From positions 1-7,827 of the forward strand of contig JANXXY010000400.1 of NCBI GenBank assembly GCA_025350365.1: 7,827 nt of DNA. The letters run 5' to 3'. The notes under the pieces are model-generated. The model had not been told where the DNA came from and did not search any database. It was given only the letters and a program-made list of their open reading frames with translations. Of the stretch, positions 1 through 6,113 are shown one piece after another. A program made the position numbers and the translations under genes. The stretch's first letter is position 1; each line of letters opens with the position of its first letter. This DNA comes from Bacteroidales bacterium. Its GTDB lineage: Bacteria; Bacteroidota; Bacteroidia; Bacteroidales; JAAUTT01.

Positions 1-348
1 TAATGATTCGAATATGAGCGCTTCATCATTAGTTAAATCGAAAACCTGATATGATATCTCAAGAAGTTTCTTTTCAATAGGTAAATGATAATATGATATT
101 GCCCCCTTAATTCGATTGTCACTTTTTGAAATCAATAGCCATAGCGTGTATAACAGATAATCCTTTTGATGCCTTTTTACAGCAGGAACATATGTTTCCT
201 TTAAAGCCTTTTTAAATTCCCACGAGAAAGCACTTGCCTCATAACTTGCTAATTCGAAATCGGTGCCTTTTTCCATCGAATCAACAAGCAATTCTAACTC
301 AAACAGGTTAAGAGGTTTAATAAAATAGTTTTCTGTTATTATTCGCAT
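1..348 (-). CDS. GNAT-like N-acetyltransferase, N-terminal part (cut by window edge)
   Basis: This reading frame starts at an ATG at 348 on the minus strand and stays open for 116 codons to the left edge, so the C-terminus is missing. The protein begins MRIITENYFIKPLNLFELE. A central stretch (TLWLLISKSDNRIKGAISYY) is followed by KKLLEISYQVFDLTNDEA. This order resembles RimJ/RimL-type GNAT acetyltransferases: an N-terminal 'positions on the map' segment, a strand reading 'W.i..k.d..i.G', then the 'vEIgY.i' strand before the acetyl-CoA loop. The acetyl-CoA binding loop itself (Q/RxxGxG/A) would lie outside the window, so the catalytic call cannot be confirmed here and the substrate is unknown. 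A start at 348 fits a candidate promoter at 381-414. The gene follows mpl in the same direction, but 293 bp and a palindromic repeat separate them, so independent transcription is likely. Confidence 0.55.
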   Translation of the reverse strand, partial: MRIITENYFIKPLNLFELELLVDSMEKGTDFELASYEASAFSWEFKKALKETYVPAVKRHQKDYLLYTLWLLISKSDNRIKGAISYYHLPIEKKLLEISYQVFDLTNDEALIFESL

Positions 349-380
349 AACCTTCTTTTTATTCTAAAAAATTTATTCTG

Positions 381-414
381 CAAAAGAACTATTTTTTCTA
401 GTATAAAAGTCAAA
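381..414 (-). promoter_or_regulatory. Candidate Bacteroidota-type promoter of the acetyltransferase gene
   Basis: Read on the minus strand, TTTG (411-414) is followed 22 bases later by TTCTTTTG (381-388). This matches the Bacteroidota primary-sigma pattern of a -33 TTTG and a -7 TAnnTTTG, with one mismatch in the -7 box. It would place transcription start roughly 25-30 bases before the ATG at 348. Such short AT-rich motifs arise by chance in sequence of this composition, so this is tentative. Confidence 0.35.
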
Positions 415-492
415 ATAAAAAGCCTTTAAAAAATTCATAAATATAAACCAGTATTTATCATCTTTAATTTTAATTATTGATTACTATATTAA

Positions 493-630
493 TCAACACT
501 TAGGCAAACTTTCAGTAATATTCTAAAAATGAAATACTTAGATATATATTGAAATATTTCTTTATTTCTATGTATTTCAACGTATTACATTTTATAAAAA
601 TGCAGAAGTTGAAACTTTACCGAACTATTG
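493..630 (-). repeat. Palindromic intergenic repeat, copy A (138 bp, minus orientation)
   Basis: The reverse complement of 495-629 aligns without gaps to 5823-5957 (copy B) at 123 of 135 positions. The stretch 549-614 is identical over 66 bases to 5838-5903. The ends are an imperfect inverted repeat: TACCGAACTATT at 618-629, and AACACTTAGGCA at 495-506 (read on the plus strand). A further inner arm pair is AAAATGAAATAC and GTATTACATTTT, and GAAATATTTC lies near the centre. TTAA occurs on both sides (489-492 and 631-634), a possible 4-bp target duplication that leaves a 138-bp unit. The copy starts 11 bp after the mpl stop codon, with the same end facing the gene as copy B has towards dnaE. 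It could act as a transcript-end hairpin. It is probably a non-autonomous ERIC/MITE-like element, since it has no plausible coding content. Confidence 0.85.
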
Positions 631-641
631 TTAAGGATACC

Positions 642-1997
642 TTATATGAGCTCTTTTACAAACGAAGACAATTCGATTCCTCCAAAGTTGCCGGAACTCA
701 TAAGCAACAAATTGGTATTGTCGTATTTAAATGTTCTGAGATGATTCATTAATTCCTTCTCGGAAGTAAAAACGATAAGGTTAGGATTGTTGAAGGCAGC
801 CTTTATCCGTTCGCATGTTAATTCGGGTAATTGCTTGTGGCGAAAGGTTTCGGGATTATAATAAACAATGGCCGAAACAATTCCCTCCATTGTTCCGCTA
901 TACTGATCAAGAAATTTATCATTCAAACTGCTAAATGTATGAAGCTCAAGGCATGCAATAAGTTTTCGGTTGGGATATTGTTCTCTAAGTGCATTAACTG
1001 TAGCCTTTACCTTCGATGGTGCATGGGCAAAATCCAGAAATATGGTTGAGTTTACATTGGTTTTCAATACCTGCATTCGCTTTGCTGCCCCTTTAAATGT
1101 TGAGATAGCTTTGTAAAATTCCTGTTCGCCAACTCCTATTTTGCTACAAACTAATTTGGCCGCCGAAATATTTTGAAGGTTATGTTTTCCGAAAACGTTT
1201 ATCTTAAACAATCCGAATTGATTTATCAGATAAGTAATGTTTTCACGAACCACATGGTTATGTTCGGTATACGAAAGCTTGCAGATACTATTATTGCTTT
1301 TATTTACAACTTCTTTAAGTACCTCATCACCCTGATAGTAAAATAAAGTTCCGTTCGTTTCAATCATATTAGCAAAAGTCAAAAACTGTTCCTGGTAAAT
1401 TTCAAAGGTGGGAAAAACATTAATGTGATCCCATGCAATCCCCGATATAACGGCAATGTGCGGTTTATAAAGATGAAATTTTGGCCTTTTATCCAAAGGA
1501 GACGACAAATATTCATCGCCTTCGAAAATAGCAATTGGAGATGATTCAGACAAACTAACCATCGTGTCAAACCCTTCCACGCTGGCTCCCACCATGTAAT
1601 CAAATTCCTTATTGCATTGTTTTAGAACATGCATAATCATCGAAGTAATGGTTGTTTTTCCATGACTTCCGGCAATAACCACACGTTTTTTGCCTTTGGT
1701 TTGTTCATAAAGATATTCAGGATAGGAATAAATTTTGAGCTTCAATTCCCTCGCTTTTTGCAACTCTGGGTTATCTTCACGGGCATGCATTCCTAAAATA
1801 ACAGCATCAAGATTATTGGTAATTTTTTCAGGAAACCAACCCAATTCTTCAGGTAGCAACCCTTTTTTTTGAAGTCGTGATCTGGATGGTTCAAAAATTT
1901 CATCGTCAGATCCGGTTATCTGATATTCTTTATCTTGCAGAGCAATTGCAAGATTATGCATCGCACTTCCGCCAATTGCTATAAGGTGTATTTTCAT
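642..1997 (-). CDS. mpl: UDP-N-acetylmuramate:L-alanyl-gamma-D-glutamyl-meso-diaminopimelate ligase (Mpl)
   Basis: This is a 451-residue Mur-ligase-family protein. Mpl is a cytoplasmic, ATP-dependent enzyme that attaches recycled murein tripeptide to UDP-MurNAc, bypassing MurC, MurD and MurE. The N-terminal Rossmann-like domain carries IAIGGSAMHNLA (residues 7-18), typical of MurC/Mpl. The central domain has the P-loop GSHGKTT (110-116), the EGDEY acidic motif (159-163) and AWDH (188-191). The third domain follows GKHNLQN (270-276), then GAAKRMQVL (303-311) and DFAHAPS (322-328). The EGDEYLSSPLDKRPKFHLY segment and the overall length favour Mpl over MurC, although automatic annotation may call it MurC-like. 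All key motifs look intact. The start at 1997 fits the N-terminal glycine motif beginning almost immediately. mpl is divergent from dnaE, and repeat copy A follows its stop codon. The family is certain; the exact substrate is inferred from homology. Confidence 0.9.
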   Translation of the reverse strand: MKIHLIAIGGSAMHNLAIALQDKEYQITGSDDEIFEPSRSRLQKKGLLPEELGWFPEKITNNLDAVILGMHAREDNPELQKARELKLKIYSYPEYLYEQTKGKKRVVIAGSHGKTTITSMIMHVLKQCNKEFDYMVGASVEGFDTMVSLSESSPIAIFEGDEYLSSPLDKRPKFHLYKPHIAVISGIAWDHINVFPTFEIYQEQFLTFANMIETNGTLFYYQGDEVLKEVVNKSNNSICKLSYTEHNHVVRENITYLINQFGLFKINVFGKHNLQNISAAKLVCSKIGVGEQEFYKAISTFKGAAKRMQVLKTNVNSTIFLDFAHAPSKVKATVNALREQYPNRKLIACLELHTFSSLNDKFLDQYSGTMEGIVSAIVYYNPETFRHKQLPELTCERIKAAFNNPNLIVFTSEKELMNHLRTFKYDNTNLLLMSSGNFGGIELSSFVKELI

Positions 1998-2037
1998 GAT
2001 GAAGTCTATCTTTGAGCATTTTCCGGTGTGAAGATAA

Positions 2038-2046
2038 GCAAATTAT
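2038..2046 (-). promoter_or_regulatory. Weak candidate -7 box for mpl
   Basis: On the minus strand the sequence ATAATTTGC lies about 40 bases before the mpl ATG. It resembles the Bacteroidota -7 element TAnnTTTG, but the TA-to-TTTG spacing is one base short, and no clear -33 TTTG is seen at the expected distance. Only its position, in the divergent mpl/dnaE spacer, supports it. Confidence 0.22.
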
Positions 2047-2162
2047 GTTCATTATTTCTGCCTAATTATTAATAAGATAGGAGATTTTTAAAGGAATTAA
2101 ATTTTTTCTAGTTTACTTTTAACTTCTTATTAACAATGCCGAATGTAGATTTGTATTATCTG

Positions 2163-2170
2163 TAACTTTG
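2163..2170 (+). promoter_or_regulatory. Candidate -7 promoter box of dnaE
   Basis: TAACTTTG followed by C is an exact match to the Bacteroidota -7 consensus TAnnTTTG. A TTTG at 2150-2153 is only 9 bases upstream, too close for a -33 element, and none is obvious at the normal distance. If the box is real, transcription starts around 2174-2178. That rules out the TTG codon at 2168 as a start and leaves ATG 2186 or ATG 2207. Confidence 0.5.
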
Positions 2171-2206
2171 CATTCAATTATTGCAATGCAAATATTCACC
2201 ACAACT

Positions 2207-5200
2207 ATGGCTAAATTTTCTCACCTTCATGTTCATACTCAGTTTTCGCTGCTCGATGGTGCTGCCGACATAAAAAACCTTTATAAAAAAGCAATTAATG
2301 ATGGAATGCCTGCTCTGGCAATTACTGATCATGGAAACATGTTCGGAGCTTTTGAATTTGTTGCCGAAGCATATAAGCATAAGTTGAATCCCGATGATAA
2401 AAACGATAAACGACTGAAAGTTAAACCTATTGTAGGTTGCGAATTTTATCTGGTGGAAGACCGCACCAGACATAGTTTTACCAAAACAGAAAAAGATAAG
2501 CGCTTTCATCAGATATTTCTTGCAAAAAATGACGTTGGTTATCGTAATCTTATAAAACTTTGTTCCCTAGGTTATATTGAAGGTTTGTACGGTAAATACC
2601 CACGAATTGACAAGCAACTAATTTTAAAATATCACGAAGGACTTATTGCAACTACCTGCTGTTTAGGGGCAAGCGTTCCAAAAGCTATTTTGAAAAAAGG
2701 TGAGGATGAGGGTGAAAAAGAGTTTAAATGGTGGCTAGACATTTTTGGAGAAGATTATTACATTGAATTACAACGCCATGGAATTGGCGACCAGGATAAA
2801 GTTAATCTGGTTTTACTGAAATTTGCCGAAAAATATAACGTTAAAATTATTGCCAGCAATGATAGCCATTATGTTGATGTTACGGATTATAATGCACATG
2901 ATATTCTGTTGTGCATCAATACAGGAGAAAAGAAAGGTACACCGGTAGTTAAGGAATACCTTGATGATGATGAGGTTAGCAATAAAAACTCACGATTTGG
3001 GTTTTACAACGATCAATTCTATTTTAAAACCACTCAGGAAATGTCGAAATTATTCGCTGACCTTCCTCAGGCCATCGATAATACCAATGACATCGTTGAT
3101 AAAGTAGAGCTACTCGATTTAAAACGTAGCATAATGCTCCCCAATTTCCCTATTCCACCTGAATTTCTCACACAGGATCAGTATCTGCGGCATCTGACTT
3201 TCGAAGGAGCTAAACGCAGATATGGCGAAATAACTTCTGAGATTGAAGACAGGCTTAATTTTGAGCTACAGACTGTTGAAACAATGGGTTTTGCAGGATA
3301 TTTTCTGATTGTAATGGACTTTATCAAGGCCGGTCGCGACCTTGGAGTTTTTATTGGCCCTGGCCGTGGTTCCGCAGCAGGTTCGGCAGTAGCCTATTGC
3401 ATAAGCATCACAAATATTGACCCTATCAAGTATAATCTGCTGTTTGAACGATTTTTAAATCCGGACCGTAAGAGCTTACCCGATATTGATACTGACTTTG
3501 ATGATGAAGGACGTCAGAAGGTAATTGAATATGTGGCGCAGAAATATGGACGTAATCAGGTAGCTCAAATTATTACTTATGGTACCATGGCCGCCAAAAT
3601 GAGTATCAAGGATGTTGCCCGGGTACTTGATCTTCCGCTGAATGAAAGTAATGAATTGGCTAAACTGGTACCGGAAAGTCCGGGGATTGACCTGAAACGA
3701 ATATTCGATGCCCCCCTTGACGGTGACAAAAGCCTTAAGGAAAAAGAAGGTCTGAACCCGGACGAAATAGTGAACGTTAAACGCCTGCGCGAAATTATTA
3801 AAGGAAACGATCTTCCAGCCCAGGTTTTGCGGGCTGCCCGGTTGCTCGAAGGTTCCGTGCGAAATACCGGAGTTCATGCTGCAGGTATCATCATTGCACC
3901 CAGCGATCTTACCGACATAGTGCCTATGGCAACGGCCAAAGATTCGGAACTGTTAGTAACTCAGTTTGAAGGCAAGGTAATTGAAGAAGCCGGGGTTATA
4001 AAGATGGATTTCCTGGGGTTGAAAACTCTTACCATTATCAAAGGGGCTTTGAGGTTAATTAAACTCAATTATGGAATTGAAATTGATATTGACACGATAC
4101 CACTCGACGATGCCGCAACGTTTGATTTATATCAAAAAGGTGAAACAAATGGCACTTTCCAATTTGAAAGTCCCGGGATGCAAAAATACCTTCGCGAACT
4201 TAAACCCGATAAGTTCGACGACCTTATAGCTATGAATGCACTGTATCGTCCGGGACCGATCGAATATATCCCCAACTTTATTGCCCGAAAACATGGTAGA
4301 GAAGCTGTTACCTACGATGTGCCCGATATGGAGGAATACCTGAAGGACACTTATGGTATTACGGTTTACCAGGAGCAGGTGATGTTGCTTTCGCAGAAAC
4401 TTGCCGGATTTACGAAAGGGGATGCAGATATTTTGCGTAAAGCAATGGGGAAAAAGGACAAGAAAACGCTTGATAAACTGAAACCTCAGTTTATTGAAAA
4501 CGCCAACAAAAAGGGACATGATCCCCTGAAGCTCGAAAAAATATGGACCGACTGGGAAGCTTTTGCATCTTATGCTTTCAATAAATCGCATTCCACGTGT
4601 TATGGGTTTGTAGCTTATCAAACGGCCTATCTTAAAGCACATTATCCTGCCGAATACATGGCCTCGGTGCTAAACAATGCCAGCAATATCGAAAAAATCA
4701 CTTTTTTCATGGACGAGTGTAAACGTATGGGGCGTCAAGTACTAGGTCCAGATGTTAACGAGAGTTACATGGCCTTTACTGTGAATAAACAAGGTAACAT
4801 TCGTTTCGGTTTAGGCGCCATCAAAGGAGTAGGAGAGGGAGCCGTAATTGCTATTATTGATGAACGTGATAAGAATGGCCCATTTACCGATGTGTATAAC
4901 TTTGTGGAGCGCGTCAATTTATCGTCGGTTAATCGCAAAAGTTTTGAAAATATTGTTGTGGCAGGCGCTATTGACGGTTTTGGAATTCGCCGCTCTCAAT
5001 TTTTTGCGAATGACGACAAGGGAATTAGTTTTCTGGAAAATATGATACGATATGGCACCAAATTAAAAAATGATAAAGCCAGCACAGCCAATACGTTATT
5101 TGGCGGAATGGGCGGCAATATGCAGGTTGATGTTTCCAAACCCGATGCGCCAAATTGTGAGGATTGGAACAATCTGGAAAAGCTGAATAAAGAAAAGGAA

Positions 5201-5815
5201 CTGGTGGGTATATATCTTTCGGCTCATCCTCTTGATAGTTATAGGATAGAAATAGACCATTTTAGTTCTAATACCCTATCTGAATTAAAACACCTGCCTG
5301 AATTAAATGGTCGCGATATTTCGTTTGCCGGAATCATCACAGAGGTTCGTTCGGGTATAACCAAAACCAATAAACCTTATGGTTCTATAACTATTGAAGA
5401 TTATACTGATTCGCACAAAATAATGTTTTTTTCAAACGATTGGGTCGACTACAGCAAATATTGTATTCTGGGTTATGCCCTTTATTTTAAAGCGAAAGTT
5501 CAGCCCCGGCCTTTTGGTGACAATGAACTCGAAATTAAGATGAAATCGATTAATATGCTTGCTAATATAAGGGAGGAAATGGTAAAAAGCATCTCTATCG
5601 TAGTTCCGGTTCAATTGGTTACCGACGAATTGATAACTGAGCTTAAAGCGCATACTGACAATTCCAAAGGGAAAGTAGAGCTTAAATTCAAAATTATTGA
5701 CAGAGACGAAAACATGGCTGTAGACATGCACTCACGTGGACAGCGAATTGATTTAACCGACGAATTACTTACTTATTTAAAGATGCGGGAAGAGATTGAT
5801 TTTAAATTAAATTAA
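2207..5815 (+). CDS. dnaE: DNA polymerase III subunit alpha (DnaE)
   Basis: This is the catalytic subunit of the replicative polymerase, 1202 residues from the ATG at 2207. That start puts HLHVHTQFSLLDG at residues 6-18, as in the family. The frame is open back to a TTG at 2168, with another ATG at 2186, but a -7 promoter box overlaps the TTG. The N-terminal PHP domain (about 5-225) keeps the usual metal ligands: H8/H10, D41-H42, E79, H101, C151/C152 and D219/H221. E. coli DnaE has lost several of these, so a PHP 3'-5' exonuclease activity is possible here. The polymerase core has PDIDTDF (catalytic D426 and D428) and KMDFLGLKT (third catalytic D601), with the GPGRGSAAGS loop before it. Next come the fingers motif FNKSHSTCYG (about 790-800), a helix-hairpin-helix region (GLGAIKGVGEGA, about 868-879) and an OB fold (about 1033-1120). 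The usual clamp-binding QxxLF site appears only as ANTLF (961-965). The gene looks complete and is followed within 7 bp by repeat copy B. Confidence 0.97.
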   Translation: MAKFSHLHVHTQFSLLDGAADIKNLYKKAINDGMPALAITDHGNMFGAFEFVAEAYKHKLNPDDKNDKRLKVKPIVGCEFYLVEDRTRHSFTKTEKDKRFHQIFLAKNDVGYRNLIKLCSLGYIEGLYGKYPRIDKQLILKYHEGLIATTCCLGASVPKAILKKGEDEGEKEFKWWLDIFGEDYYIELQRHGIGDQDKVNLVLLKFAEKYNVKIIASNDSHYVDVTDYNAHDILLCINTGEKKGTPVVKEYLDDDEVSNKNSRFGFYNDQFYFKTTQEMSKLFADLPQAIDNTNDIVDKVELLDLKRSIMLPNFPIPPEFLTQDQYLRHLTFEGAKRRYGEITSEIEDRLNFELQTVETMGFAGYFLIVMDFIKAGRDLGVFIGPGRGSAAGSAVAYCISITNIDPIKYNLLFERFLNPDRKSLPDIDTDFDDEGRQKVIEYVAQKYGRNQVAQIITYGTMAAKMSIKDVARVLDLPLNESNELAKLVPESPGIDLKRIFDAPLDGDKSLKEKEGLNPDEIVNVKRLREIIKGNDLPAQVLRAARLLEGSVRNTGVHAAGIIIAPSDLTDIVPMATAKDSELLVTQFEGKVIEEAGVIKMDFLGLKTLTIIKGALRLIKLNYGIEIDIDTIPLDDAATFDLYQKGETNGTFQFESPGMQKYLRELKPDKFDDLIAMNALYRPGPIEYIPNFIARKHGREAVTYDVPDMEEYLKDTYGITVYQEQVMLLSQKLAGFTKGDADILRKAMGKKDKKTLDKLKPQFIENANKKGHDPLKLEKIWTDWEAFASYAFNKSHSTCYGFVAYQTAYLKAHYPAEYMASVLNNASNIEKITFFMDECKRMGRQVLGPDVNESYMAFTVNKQGNIRFGLGAIKGVGEGAVIAIIDERDKNGPFTDVYNFVERVNLSSVNRKSFENIVVAGAIDGFGIRRSQFFANDDKGISFLENMIRYGTKLKNDKASTANTLFGGMGGNMQVDVSKPDAPNCEDWNNLEKLNKEKELVGIYLSAHPLDSYRIEIDHFSSNTLSELKHLPELNGRDISFAGIITEVRSGITKTNKPYGSITIEDYTDSHKIMFFSNDWVDYSKYCILGYALYFKAKVQPRPFGDNELEIKMKSINMLANIREEMVKSISIVVPVQLVTDELITELKAHTDNSKGKVELKFKIIDRDENMAVDMHSRGQRIDLTDELLTYLKMREEIDFKLN

Positions 5816-5821
5816 TGTTAT

Positions 5822-5959
5822 CAATAGTTCGATAGTTTTTCAACTTCTGCATTTTTATAAAATGTAATACGTTGAAATACATAGAAATAAAGAAATATTT
5901 CAAAATACATCTAAGTATTTCATTTTAAGAATATTGCTGAAAATTTACCGAAGTATTAG
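5822..5959 (+). repeat. Palindromic intergenic repeat, copy B (138 bp, plus orientation)
   Basis: This is the best-preserved copy. The core 5823-5957 matches the reverse complement of 495-629 at 123 of 135 positions without gaps. Left end AATAGTTCGATA (5823-5834) and right end TACCGAAGTATT (5946-5957) are near inverted repeats, and the similarity continues inward (TTTTCA, then AAAATGTAATAC facing GTATTTCATTTT). The whole unit could therefore fold into a long imperfect hairpin. GTTAT flanks it at 5817-5821 and 5960-5964, a candidate 5-bp target duplication. With one extra base on the left and two on the right, the spacing is identical to that of copy A. It begins 7 bases after the dnaE stop codon. 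There is no convincing reading frame inside. I regard it as an ERIC/NEMIS/MITE-like element; whether it is mobile is inferred. Confidence 0.85.
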
Positions 5960-5982
5960 GTTATAATACTTCGGTATTTTTT
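5946..5982 (+). terminator. Candidate intrinsic terminator of dnaE at a repeat junction
   Basis: TACCGAAGTATT (5946-5957) and AATACTTCGGTA (5965-5976) form a perfect 12-bp stem with a 7-base loop, followed by six T residues (5977-5982). This has the form of a rho-independent terminator for plus-strand transcripts leaving dnaE, although the stem has only five G:C pairs. The left arm is the right end of repeat copy B and the right arm is the left end of the neighbouring unit B2, so the hairpin exists only because two repeat ends abut. The minus-strand side lacks an equally good T-run. Confidence 0.6.
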
Positions 5983-6073
5983 AAGATACTGATAATGAGT
6001 GAAAAATTAAAAATTGAAATTAATCGTAACTAATTATTAACCAATTATCGAATTTCAAATTTTACGAAGTGTT
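5965..6073 (+). repeat. Diverged, shorter relative of the palindromic repeat (B2, 109 bp)
   Basis: The left end AATACTTCGGTA (5965-5976) is identical to the left end of copy C. The right end TTTACGAAGTGTT (6061-6073) resembles the right ends of copies B (TTTACCGAAGTATT) and A (AAGTGTT). The inside is not clearly alignable to the full-length copies, but it is also palindromic: AAAATTGAAATT (6010-6021) faces AATTTCAAATTT (6051-6062). GTTAT lies immediately before it (5960-5964) and, two bases after its end, again at 6076-6080. The terminal spacing on the right matches A and B. It may be a decayed or internally deleted copy placed head-to-tail with B. Its inner hairpin could also help end chrA transcripts from the opposite strand. 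Confidence 0.45.
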
Positions 6074-6113
6074 GTGTTATTAACGTAACAATAAATCATT
6101 CTTTTAAGCTCGG

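Noticed and set aside
437..458. ATAAATA and TATTTAT as a possible hairpin or terminator
   Set aside because: The 7-bp stem contains only A:T pairs in very AT-rich DNA and is not clearly placed after a gene end. Chance is a sufficient explanation.
349..641. Search for tRNA or other known RNA genes in the intergenic regions
   Set aside because: No cloverleaf, T-loop GTTCRA pattern or known riboswitch core was seen in 349-641, 1998-2206, 5816-6113 or 7263-7376.
549..752. A 67-codon plus-strand open frame
   Set aside because: It runs through repeat copy A and then antisense to the 3' end of mpl, has low-complexity composition, and shows no family resemblance. The repeat explains its 5' half.
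4127..4642. Longest antisense open frame inside dnaE (171 codons, minus strand)
   Set aside because: It lies entirely opposite the well-conserved polymerase core, has no recognisable domain, and is a by-product of dnaE codon usage.
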